Shown: piece by piece, positions 7,474 to 14,340 of the stretch
Numbering within the stretch: the first letter of the stretch is position 1
How the letters are laid out: every line of letters starts with the position of its first letter
Assembly: GCA_044868295.1 (NCBI GenBank)
Contig: JBIOWF010000151.1
Span: 1-15,149, forward strand
DNA from: JBIOWF01 sp044868295
GTDB lineage: Bacteria; Actinomycetota; Actinomycetes; Streptosporangiales; Streptosporangiaceae
Direction of reading: 5' to 3'
DNA: 15,149 nt
Made by a program: the position numbers and the translations under genes
The notes under the pieces: generated by a model
Told to the model about the DNA's origin: nothing
Database searches by the model: none
The model's input: only the letters and a program-made list of their open reading frames with translations

Positions 7474-8468
7474 CGCTGCGACGCCGCCAGATCGGCGCGG
7501 GCTTCGGCGATGGTCTCCCTGAGGATGTCGTCGAGCGTTCGCCTGGGCTCCCATCCCGTCAGCTCGCGGAGCTTGGTGGTGTCCGGGACTCTCCGTGTCA
7601 TGTCCTCGAAGCCCTGCTCGTAGGCCTCGGCATATGGGATGAGGTCCACCCCGGACGTGCTCTCCGTGAGCTCGGTGATCAGCTTTGCCAGCTCCAGGAT
7701 GCTCACCTCGTCGCTGGAACCGACGTTGAAGGTCTGACCGACCGCGCTTTCATGGTCAAGCAGCCGGAGCAACGCGTCCACCACGTCCTTGACGTGGGCG
7801 AAGCAGCGGGTCTGGGTGCCGTCGCCGTACACGGAGAGCGGGGCACCGCTGACCGCCTGCCGGACGAGACGGGGGATGACCATGCCATAGGCCGGACTCT
7901 GCCGGGGGCCCACGGTGTTGAACAGCCTGACGATGATCGTCGGCAGGCCGCGTTCCTTGTGATAGGCGTTGGCCAGGATCTCGTCCACGGCCTTGGCCGT
8001 GCTGTACGCCCACCGGACCACGGCGGGGCTGCCCAGGATGCGGTCGGCCACCTCGGCGAGCGGCCCGCCCGAGTTCTTCCCGTAGATCTCGCTCGTGCTG
8101 GTGACGAGAATCTTCCGGCGATAGCGATGCGCCGCCTCTATGACGATCTCCGAGCCGCGGATGTTCGTCGTCAGCGATCGCAGCGGCTGTTCCACGATCA
8201 GCTTGACTCCGACCGCGGCCGCCAGATGGATGACCACGTCGCACTTGTGGACGAGCTCGTCGACGACGAGCTCGTCGAGCACGGAGCCCTGGACGACGCG
8301 TAGCCGTGGATTGCTCGCCGCGTGGGCGAGGTTGGCGGAACGCCCTGTGGACAGGTTGTCCAATATCACGACGGAATCACCGCGGGCGAGCAACGCGTCG
8401 GTCAAATGAGACCCGACAAAGCCGCTCCCGCCCGTTATCAGGTAGGTGCTCCTGGTTGACGTGCTCAC
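7470..8468 (-). CDS. NAD-dependent nucleotide-sugar epimerase/dehydratase
   Basis: This 332-residue extended short-chain dehydrogenase has the Rossmann motif GGSGFVG (13-19), STS (124-126) and the catalytic Y155-STA-K159. The later segments VRLFNTVGPRQ and VYGDGTQTRCFAHVKDVVDA are typical of UDP-hexose 4-epimerases and UDP-glucuronate decarboxylases. It probably makes one of the sugar nucleotides for the repeat unit; the exact reaction is undecided. I prefer GTG 8468 as start because GGGGAG lies 8-9 nt upstream, while the in-frame ATG at 8486 has no ribosome-binding site. Its stop overlaps the start of the sugar-phosphate transferase. The 72-bp gap to the gene upstream is the only real break in this minus-strand unit. 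Confidence 0.88.
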   Translation of the reverse strand: MSTSTRSTYLITGGSGFVGSHLTDALLARGDSVVILDNLSTGRSANLAHAASNPRLRVVQGSVLDELVVDELVHKCDVVIHLAAAVGVKLIVEQPLRSLTTNIRGSEIVIEAAHRYRRKILVTSTSEIYGKNSGGPLAEVADRILGSPAVVRWAYSTAKAVDEILANAYHKERGLPTIIVRLFNTVGPRQSPAYGMVIPRLVRQAVSGAPLSVYGDGTQTRCFAHVKDVVDALLRLLDHESAVGQTFNVGSSDEVSILELAKLITELTESTSGVDLIPYAEAYEQGFEDMTRRVPDTTKLRELTGWEPRRTLDDILRETIAEARADLAASQR

Positions 8469-8540
8469 CGACTTCTCCCCACACATGCGCGGCTAGCAGG
8501 ATGGCTGGCTGAATTGTGTTTGCGATTGGAAGGGGGCGGA

Positions 8541-9512
8541 TCAGGCGTGTGCGCCCAGGCCGTTCTGCGTGTGGGGGGTCGACTCCAGGGCTTTCTCATA
8601 CCAGGAGACGGTCATGCGGAGCCCGTCGTCCAGCGACACCGGCCGTAGCCGCGGGAACAGGTCGAGCAACAGATGGGGAGAGGCCTGTGACTGCTGGATG
8701 TCGCCGATGCGGGGCGGCAGGAAGGCCGCCTCGATGGGCCGGTCGAGAACGACCTCCAGGACATCCTTCAGCGAGAGCAGAGAGACGCACGTCCCGAAGG
8801 CGAGATTGACCGGTTTCGCGCTCGTGACGCGGCGGATGGCCGCGTCGGTGAGCACGTCGGCCACCGATCCCACGAACGTGAAGTCCCGTGCCTGTTTCCC
8901 GTCACCATGGATCGGTACGGGACGCCCCCGCAGAGCCGCCGACACGAACGCGGGGATGACCGCCGCGTAGGCGTGGTCGGCCGCCTGCAGCGGGCCGTAC
9001 ACGTTGAAGAAGCGAAACGGCAGGACCGGCAGGCCGTAGCTTTCCGCGTACGCCAGGGCGTAGGCCTCCATGGCCAGCTTGCTGGCGCCGTACGGGCTGA
9101 GCGGCCGGGTGGGCAGGTCCTCGTGCTTGTACGGCTCCAGGCTGTTTCCGTACACCGAGGACGAGGACGCGAGGATCACGTGCGGCTTGGTCGCGCGGCA
9201 CGCCTCAAGGACGTTGAGTGTGCCCGTCGCGTTGACCGTGTGCGATGCCAGCGGGTCTTTCAGGGACCGGGGAACCGACGGGCGTGCCGCGAGGTGGATC
9301 ACCGTGTCGGCGTCCGAGATCAGGCCCGCCAGGACGTCGGGGTCCTGGATGCTGCCCCTGACGAAGTGGACCCCGACCTCGTCGAGGTTGTGGAGATCTC
9401 CGCTGCTCAGGTCGTCCAGCACGGTCACGCGCTCGACCTCGGGCCGGGATGTGAGCGCGCGGCAGATGTTCGCGCCGATGAACCCGGCGCCACCCGTTAC
9501 GACGATTCTCAT
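8541..9512 (-). CDS. NAD-dependent UDP-sugar 4-epimerase-like protein
   Basis: This 323-residue extended short-chain dehydrogenase has GGAGFIG (7-13), the catalytic serine region ASSSSVYG (115-122) and Y141-GAS-K145. FFNVYGP and VPIHGDGKQARDFTFV match UDP-GlcNAc/UDP-Glc 4-epimerases of the WbpP/Gne type. The likely role is interconverting UDP-GlcNAc and UDP-GalNAc or a similar pair for the polysaccharide; this is inferred from family and neighbours. The ATG at 9512 overlaps the upstream glycosyltransferase stop in an ATGA junction and is preceded by GAGGGAAG. It is clearly distinct from the second epimerase downstream, so the locus has two separate sugar-modifying dehydrogenases. Confidence 0.88.
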   Translation of the reverse strand: MRIVVTGGAGFIGANICRALTSRPEVERVTVLDDLSSGDLHNLDEVGVHFVRGSIQDPDVLAGLISDADTVIHLAARPSVPRSLKDPLASHTVNATGTLNVLEACRATKPHVILASSSSVYGNSLEPYKHEDLPTRPLSPYGASKLAMEAYALAYAESYGLPVLPFRFFNVYGPLQAADHAYAAVIPAFVSAALRGRPVPIHGDGKQARDFTFVGSVADVLTDAAIRRVTSAKPVNLAFGTCVSLLSLKDVLEVVLDRPIEAAFLPPRIGDIQQSQASPHLLLDLFPRLRPVSLDDGLRMTVSWYEKALESTPHTQNGLGAHA

Positions 9513-10807
9513 CGACTGCTTCCCTCGGGGATCAGGCGGTGCGGGGCCGCGCCGCGGAGCGATCGGTAAAGGGCCTCGGTGTCCGCGACCAGGCGGTCCA
9601 CGCCGAACGAGCCGGTCGCCCAGCGGCGGGCCGAGTCGCCCATCTGCCGCGCCAGCGCCGGGTCGCGCAGCAGGCGCACCGTCTTCTCCGCGAGTTCGCC
9701 GGAATCAGGAGCCGCCAGCAGGCCGGTGTGGCCGTCCCGGACGACCTCGGCGACGCTTCCCACCCGGGTGGACACGACCGGAGTCCCGGCCATGCCCGCC
9801 TCGATGAGAGACAGCGGCGTCCCCTCGTTGTCGGAGGTCAGCAGCACGACGTCGGCCGCGGCGTACACGGTTTCCACATCTCTGCGCCACCCCAGCAGGC
9901 GAAAGGAGTCCCAGATGGGCCGGATGCTCCGTTCCATCTCCTCCCTCAGCTCGCCACCCCCGCAGACCACGAAGCGGCAGTCCGGCACCCGCTGGAGTAC
10001 GGCGTTCGCCGTGGCGATGAACCTGTCGGGCCGTTTGATCGAGGTGAGCCGGCCCACGAAGGCCACGACGGGCGCGTTCGGTGGCAGGCCCAGAGCCGCT
10101 CGGGCCGCCGCGCGCTCGGGGACCGGGCCCAGCTGGACGCCCGGCGCGATCACGGAGTACTGGTCCGGACGGCCGATCCCGGCCGCCAGCAGGTCGTCGC
10201 GGACCTTGGATCCGACGGTCACCAGCCGGTCCGACATGGAGGCGAGCCGTCGCTCCGCCCATATGTAGAGGTGGCGCTTGGCCGGTGAGAAGTAGCCGTC
10301 CAGGAGATGACCGTGGAACACGTGCACCCGTGCCGAACCCACACCGGCGAGGCGAGCCGCCGTACGGCCGAGCGCGCCCGCCTTGGCCGTACGCGTCTGG
10401 ACTATGTGCGGCCGGAACGAACGCATCGCGCCGACCAGCCGGAACAGGGCTCGATAGTCGTCGGCCGGGCGGATCGACCGGCCGAGTCCCGGGATCCGGT
10501 GGATTTGCACGGTCGAGTCGCGGAGCCGGAGATGGTCGCCTTCACCGCCGTCGATGTGACCGGTGTAGAGGCGATGGTCGAACTCGTCACGGTTCAGCCG
10601 TTCGCATAGCCCGATGACCTGCGTGGCGGGGCCGCCGACGTTCATGCGCGCGATGATCTGCATGACCCGAATCCGGCCGTCCGACTGCGCGATGGCGTCT
10701 GGGCGATTGGTCTGACTCACGTCGGAGAAGCTAACTCTGGATTCGATCCGTATGGTTGACGCCGTCGCCGTAGCGGGGAAATGTTTCCATTTTCCGTACC
10801 CGCCCAT
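9509..10807 (-). CDS. Family-4 glycosyltransferase (GT-B)
   Basis: This 432-residue GT-B enzyme probably adds one sugar to the lipid-linked repeat unit on the cytoplasmic side. The N-terminal fold begins near residue 49 (MQIIARMNVGGP), and the glycine loop binds the acceptor side. The C-terminal donor domain has FVGRLTSIKRPD (250-261) and the EX7E motif E328-GTPLSLI-E336 of retaining GT4 enzymes. The ATG at 10807 is chosen because GAGGAA lies 8 nt upstream. It gives a 48-residue N-terminal extension with no obvious conservation, so a start at GTG 10720 or ATG 10663 remains possible, although neither has a good ribosome-binding site. It is the first gene of the five-gene minus-strand unit and ends in an ATGA overlap with the epimerase. 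Confidence 0.88.
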   Translation of the reverse strand: MGGYGKWKHFPATATASTIRIESRVSFSDVSQTNRPDAIAQSDGRIRVMQIIARMNVGGPATQVIGLCERLNRDEFDHRLYTGHIDGGEGDHLRLRDSTVQIHRIPGLGRSIRPADDYRALFRLVGAMRSFRPHIVQTRTAKAGALGRTAARLAGVGSARVHVFHGHLLDGYFSPAKRHLYIWAERRLASMSDRLVTVGSKVRDDLLAAGIGRPDQYSVIAPGVQLGPVPERAAARAALGLPPNAPVVAFVGRLTSIKRPDRFIATANAVLQRVPDCRFVVCGGGELREEMERSIRPIWDSFRLLGWRRDVETVYAAADVVLLTSDNEGTPLSLIEAGMAGTPVVSTRVGSVAEVVRDGHTGLLAAPDSGELAEKTVRLLRDPALARQMGDSARRWATGSFGVDRLVADTEALYRSLRGAAPHRLIPEGSSR

Positions 10808-10856
10808 GATCGAGTTTCCTCGTTTGGCATATTGAGTTAATGAGCCGCGAGTTGTC

Positions 10857-10882
10857 TCAAGGACGACGCGTGTCGTCCTTGA
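10857..10882 (+). promoter_or_regulatory. 11-bp-stem tetraloop hairpin in the divergent intergenic region
   Basis: TCAAGGACGAC (10857-10867) and GTCGTCCTTGA (10872-10882) pair perfectly around the loop GCGT. The element lies between two divergent glycosyltransferase genes, 50 nt from the minus-strand ATG at 10807 and 32 nt before the plus-strand ATG at 10915. No T-tract follows on either strand. It could be an operator palindrome, an mRNA leader structure or an attenuator; sequence alone does not decide. Confidence 0.5.
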
Positions 10883-10914
10883 TAGGGCACGGTTGTTCGT
10901 GGACGGTGGCGCCT

Positions 10915-12018
10915 ATGGATTTCAACCGGGTCAGTGTGACTGACCTGAGAAGAGGCATGATTCGGCCAGATCGGATATTTCATACCAATATTTGGTTCAA
11001 GAGTGTTAACAATGCCCGCTATGAGAGCTTGCTGCCCTATTTTGATCGGGTGGACAGCCTGATGCTGGTCTGTTCGGACAGGCGCATCACGCGCGGCCTC
11101 CAATTCCGAGCGCTGGACGCCACGATCGGCCTGCACGGCCGTGCCATCTTCGACATGGCCAAGCGGATATATCGGTATGGATTCATTACAAATCTCAAGC
11201 ATCTCCCATTTATTGGTTTTCCCGTTGTGGTGGACATGGATGATCCGGTCTTCACCGAGAGGGAGATCGCCACGCTGAGGTCGTCGAGACAGGTGGTGTC
11301 CCTGGTGGTCACCAACGAGGTGGCGGCGGATCGCTATCGGCAGCTTGGGCTGACCATGCCCATCCACGTCATCGGCCATGGGCTGCGGCCGTTCGAGGTC
11401 GATCCCATTACGGCGCAGAAGGTGCGGGGACGGAAGCGGCCGGGCGAGCTGACCGTGGGCTACGTCGCCGCCTGGCATCTGACAGAAAAGGACAGAGGGT
11501 CCAATCCCCTCTACAACGTGGACCACCTGATTGACGAACTCTGGCCCAAAGTGGTGGCGGCCTGCCCGCGGGCCCGGCTCTGGCTCGTCGGGGGAGTCGG
11601 GAGAGCACTCGGCCGCAAGCTGGAGAACAGGCAGGACATCGAGCTCACCGGGCATGTCCCGGCAGAGGCGGTCCCGGCCTATCTGGCCGCCTTCGATGTC
11701 GGGATATACCCACGCCGGATAGCGCACGAGCGTTCATCGGTCAAGGTGGCACAGTTCGTCGGCTGCGCCGTGCCCGTCGTCGGGTATCGCGGAGTTCCGA
11801 CTGAGCTGATCAGCCGATGGGAATGCGGCCTGATTGTGGATTCGGCCGATGATTTCGCCGCGTCAGTGGTCCGGCTGCTCGATGACGTGTCGTTGCGATC
11901 GAGGCTGTCCGCGAGAGCGCGGGCGGCGGCGTGTCAAGTTGACTGGAACGTCCTGGGCGGCAGGTACGCGCGGTTCCTGGATGAGGTGCTTCCGATCCAC
12001 GGGAAGGAATCTGAATGA
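10915..12018 (+). CDS. Glycosyltransferase, GT-B fold (GT4-like)
   Basis: This 367-residue protein looks like a GT-B glycosyltransferase. The donor half contains LTVGYVAAWH (179-188), RARLWLVGG (219-227), DIELTGHVP (241-249) and AAFDVGIYPRR (258-268), then a segment ending in GCAVPVVGYRGVPTELI (283-299). The usual EX7E pair is not clear: HERSSVKVAQF stands in its place, as in divergent GT4 members. The N-terminal half is unusual and I recognise no subfamily. I place the start at ATG 10915, with GGTGG 5 nt upstream; ATG 10840 has no ribosome-binding site and would put the 11-bp hairpin inside the coding region. The first third is visibly richer in A/T than its neighbours. The stop overlaps the FkbM start in an ATGA junction. 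Confidence 0.78.
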   Translation: MDFNRVSVTDLRRGMIRPDRIFHTNIWFKSVNNARYESLLPYFDRVDSLMLVCSDRRITRGLQFRALDATIGLHGRAIFDMAKRIYRYGFITNLKHLPFIGFPVVVDMDDPVFTEREIATLRSSRQVVSLVVTNEVAADRYRQLGLTMPIHVIGHGLRPFEVDPITAQKVRGRKRPGELTVGYVAAWHLTEKDRGSNPLYNVDHLIDELWPKVVAACPRARLWLVGGVGRALGRKLENRQDIELTGHVPAEAVPAYLAAFDVGIYPRRIAHERSSVKVAQFVGCAVPVVGYRGVPTELISRWECGLIVDSADDFAASVVRLLDDVSLRSRLSARARAAACQVDWNVLGGRYARFLDEVLPIHGKESE

Positions 12019-12899
12019 GCTTCAAGGCCAAGGTGCGCAACAGCGTGCTCAGACATACGCCCGGCTTGCAGCGCGCCATACACGCCGGCGTGCGACGCGG
12101 GTACATACGCCGATCCCTCTGGACGCGTCTCGTGCCGCTGGGAACCTGGACACTGCACGCCCCGGACGGCGTGCCCTTCCGTTACAACTCCGATTTCGAT
12201 GACGACACGCTGGCTCGATATATCATTTGGACCGATATGCGGGATTGGGAGACGACCACCCAGCCGGTCCTCTACGAGTTGGCCCGCAAGGCCGAGGTCT
12301 TCGTCGACGTCGGGGCCTATTCGGGCATCTATTCCATCCTCGCCTGCCTGGCGAATCCTGGCATCCAAGTCGTCGCCTTCGAGCCGAGCCCCGCCGCCCT
12401 GCCGAAGCTCCGTTCCAACCTCGCTCTGAACGGCCTCCAGGAGCGAGTCACCGTCATCGAGAAAGCGTTGGCGGAGCAGTGCGGCGTGGCGAGACTCACG
12501 ATCCCGGCAGACGACAGTTCGGCAGCGTCACTGTGCCAGGAAAGGCCCGGTTCCGCGGCCGTACAGGTGGCGGTCACAACCGCTGACCTCGAACTGCGAG
12601 GGCTCGACGTGGGACTGGTCAAGATCGATGCGGAGGGCGCCGAGCCGGAGATCCTCCGGGGGATGAGTGATGTCCTCGCCCGATGTCACCCGGATCTCAT
12701 AATCGAATGTCTCAGCACGGCGGCCCTGCGCTCGGTGCAGAGAATAACCGTGCCGATGGGATACGGCTATACCTATTTCATCGGTCCAGAGGGTATCGAG
12801 GCTGTCGATGACGACTTTTCGCACCCTGGCACCTCGTACAGCAATTTCCTGCTGAGGACGGAGCCCTTCGGCTGGCAGGGCTTCGGCATAGTGGCTTGA
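12015..12899 (+). CDS. FkbM-family methyltransferase with IS-altered C-terminus
   Basis: This 294-residue SAM-dependent methyltransferase probably O-methylates a sugar of the polysaccharide. The SAM-binding motif I is VFVDVGAYSG (95-104), the acidic residue after it is E123 in VVAFEPSP, and VKIDAEGAEPEILRG (202-216) is the FkbM family hallmark. The start overlaps the glycosyltransferase stop, with GGAAGGA 6 nt upstream. The last seven codons (QGFGIVA) and the stop are supplied by the left end of the inserted IS element. Joining the flanks at the target duplication gives an ancestral end of TGNGSSAVPPN followed by TGA at 14315-14317, for 298 residues. The catalytic domain is untouched, so the protein is probably still active. 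Confidence 0.9.
   Translation: MSFKAKVRNSVLRHTPGLQRAIHAGVRRGYIRRSLWTRLVPLGTWTLHAPDGVPFRYNSDFDDDTLARYIIWTDMRDWETTTQPVLYELARKAEVFVDVGAYSGIYSILACLANPGIQVVAFEPSPAALPKLRSNLALNGLQERVTVIEKALAEQCGVARLTIPADDSSAASLCQERPGSAAVQVAVTTADLELRGLDVGLVKIDAEGAEPEILRGMSDVLARCHPDLIIECLSTAALRSVQRITVPMGYGYTYFIGPEGIEAVDDDFSHPGTSYSNFLLRTEPFGWQGFGIVA
12867..12874. repeat. Left copy of the 8-bp target-site duplication
   Basis: TTCGGCTG lies directly before the left end of the IS and is repeated exactly at 14273-14280 after its right end. An 8-bp duplication is normal for ISAs1-family transposition. Confidence 0.9.
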
Positions 12900-12981
12900 T
12901 GTCCGGTTCAGAGTCCGCTTCCGCGAAGTAGGGGCCGGTCGGAGGTGGACGTCGCCGACATGCGAACAGGCACGATCTGAG

Positions 12982-13012
12982 TGATCATGAGGTTCTCGAC
13001 GCCAAATGATCA
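12982..13012 (+). repeat. Inverted repeat in the IS leader
   Basis: TGATCAT (12982-12988) and ATGATCA (13006-13012) are exact complements around a 17-nt spacer, ending 9 nt before the transposase GTG. An RNA hairpin here could restrain translation when transcription enters from the FkbM side, as known for several IS elements; it could also bind transposase. The 7-bp arms may be chance. Confidence 0.3.
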
Positions 13013-13021
13013 GAGAAGACC

Positions 13022-14236
13022 GTGCCTGCCCCCTCATCATCGCCGATCTCCCCTGCACTGAGCCAACTCGCCGGACTTACCGAGGACAGTGCCACGCTCC
13101 CGGCAGTGGACTGCGTGAGCCTGCTCGATCACCTCGCCCTGATTCCCGATCCACGCCGCCGCCGTGGGATCCGGCACGCGTGGTGCTCTCTGCTGGCCAT
13201 CGCCGCAGTGGGTGTCGTGGCCGGCGCGCGATCGCTGACCGCCATCGCCGAGTGGGCAACGGATGCTCCCCAGCAGGTCCTGGCACTGCTCGGCGTCCGG
13301 CGTGACCCGTTGACCGGCGACTTCCAGCTCCCACATGAGGCCACCATCCGCCGCGCGCTGGCCATCGTGGACGCCGATGCGTTCGACGCCGCAGTCTGTT
13401 CATGGATCACCAGCCGGATCCCGGCCAACGGGGTGTCAGGGACACCGCGACGGGCGATCGCCGTGGACGGCAAGAGCCTGCGCGGCGCCCGCCCCAGCGG
13501 CGGCCAGGCGATCCACCTGCTTTCCGCCGTTGACCACGTCACCGGCGCCGTCGTGGCGCAGACCGGCGTGGACGGCAAGACGAACGAGATAACCCGGTTC
13601 CGGCCGCTACTGGAGAACGTGGACCTGGCGGGTTGCGTGATCACCGCGGACGCCCTGCACACCCAGCGCGACCATGCCGAATTCCTCGTCGATGAGAAGA
13701 ACGCCCACTACCTACTGGTCGTCAAGAAGAACCAGCCGAACCAGTACCGGCAGCTCACCGCCCTGCCCTGGCGCCAGGTCGAGATCCACCACCGCAGCAA
13801 AGACCGCGGTCACGGCCGCGAGGAACGCCGGACAATCAAGGTGGTCAGCGTCCACGCCGGGCTTGTGTTCCCCCACGCCGTGCAGGCCATGCAGATCAAA
13901 CGCCACGTCCGCGCTCTGGACCCAGGCGCGAAATGGCGGACCGTGACCATCTACGCGATCACCAGCCTCCCCGTCCACCAGGCCCGCCCCGCCGACCTGG
14001 CCGCCTGGATCCGCGGCCACTGGACCATCGAGAACAAGCTGCACTACGTCCGCGACGTCGCCTACGGCGAGGACCACTCCCAGACCCGCACCGGCAACAC
14101 ACCCCGCGCCATGGCCACCCTGCGCAACCTCGCCATCAGCGCCCTGCGCCTCGCCGGCGAGACCAACATCACCCAAGCCCTCCGCCGACTCGGCCGAGAC
14201 GCCACCCGTCCCCTCGCGATACTCGGCATCAGCTGA
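13022..14236 (+). CDS. ISAs1-family DDE transposase
   Basis: This 404-residue transposase appears intact. It has the ISAs1-type N-terminal region (LLDHLALIPDPRRRRGIRH, then SLTAIAEWA) and the DDE catalytic core. The first aspartate is in AIAVDGKSLRGAR (about residue 150), the second in VITADALHTQ (about residue 205), and the glutamate in HWTIENKLHYVRDVAYGED (about residue 337). VVKKNQ follows the second aspartate, as expected for the family. Translation probably starts at GTG 13022, with a weak GAGAAG just upstream. The protein cuts and joins DNA at the element's ends. It is read in the same direction as the interrupted FkbM gene, so it may receive transcription from that operon. Confidence 0.93.
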   Translation: MPAPSSSPISPALSQLAGLTEDSATLPAVDCVSLLDHLALIPDPRRRRGIRHAWCSLLAIAAVGVVAGARSLTAIAEWATDAPQQVLALLGVRRDPLTGDFQLPHEATIRRALAIVDADAFDAAVCSWITSRIPANGVSGTPRRAIAVDGKSLRGARPSGGQAIHLLSAVDHVTGAVVAQTGVDGKTNEITRFRPLLENVDLAGCVITADALHTQRDHAEFLVDEKNAHYLLVVKKNQPNQYRQLTALPWRQVEIHHRSKDRGHGREERRTIKVVSVHAGLVFPHAVQAMQIKRHVRALDPGAKWRTVTIYAITSLPVHQARPADLAAWIRGHWTIENKLHYVRDVAYGEDHSQTRTGNTPRAMATLRNLAISALRLAGETNITQALRRLGRDATRPLAILGIS

Positions 14237-14252
14237 TCAGACCCGGCTCATC

Positions 14253-14272
14253 CAACTTTGCCGGGGCCCTGC
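14253..14272 (-). repeat. Right terminal inverted repeat of the IS
   Basis: Read inward from the right end, the sequence matches the left end (12875-12894) at 16 of 20 positions, with GCAGGGC and CGGCA as the shared blocks. It lies 17 nt after the transposase stop codon. Confidence 0.85.
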
Positions 14273-14280
14273 TTCGGCTG
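14273..14280. repeat. Right copy of the 8-bp target-site duplication
   Basis: TTCGGCTG follows the right terminal repeat exactly and matches 12867-12874. In the FkbM frame it reads Phe-Gly-Trp, and the frame continues through it to the ancestral stop at 14315-14317. Confidence 0.9.
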
Positions 14281-14317
14281 GACGGGGAATGGCTCCTCCG
14301 CAGTGCCACCGAATTGA
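14281..14317 (+). pseudogene. Orphaned 3' end of the FkbM methyltransferase gene
   Basis: These bases continue the methyltransferase frame from the right copy of the target duplication and encode TGNGSSAVPPN and a TGA stop. The IS insertion cut them off from the rest of the gene. The stop lies 23 bp before the end of the convergent flippase gene, which is sensible spacing for the original arrangement. Confidence 0.8.
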
Positions 14318-14335
14318 TCTCGCTATCGCGTGATC
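14316..14335. terminator. Weak hairpin between convergent genes
   Basis: GATC-T-CGC (14316-14323) pairs with GCG-T-GATC (14328-14335) around the loop TATC, with one T-T mismatch. It lies between the ancestral FkbM stop and the flippase stop and could act as a modest bidirectional terminator. Confidence 0.3.
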
Positions 14336-14340
14336 TCCCC

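Larger units (their letters stand above)
12875..14272 (+). mobile_element. Complete ISAs1-family insertion sequence
   Basis: This 1398-bp element carries one transposase gene (13022-14236). Its ends are imperfect inverted repeats: GCAGGGCTTCGGCATAGTGG at 12875-12894 and, read from the right end inward, GCAGGGCCCCGGCAAAGTTG at 14272-14253. They match at 16 of 20 positions, including the terminal seven. An exact 8-bp duplication, TTCGGCTG, flanks it. The intact transposase frame and perfect duplication suggest a fairly recent insertion. The target is the last codons of the FkbM-type gene. Confidence 0.93.

Noticed and set aside
7474..7554. Upstream ATG extension of the WecA-like transferase
   Set aside because: It would overlap the epimerase gene by 85 bp with a basic non-conserved leader, while GTG 7473 gives a normal GTGA junction.
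8250..8276. Two copies of palindrome GACGAGCTCGTC in the epimerase gene
   Set aside because: It results from two nearby DELV peptides with the same preferred codons; no further evidence for a site.
10777..10788. GGAAATGTTTCC as a second LacI-type operator
   Set aside because: The centre is TG and not CG, and it lies inside the likely coding start of the minus-strand glycosyltransferase.
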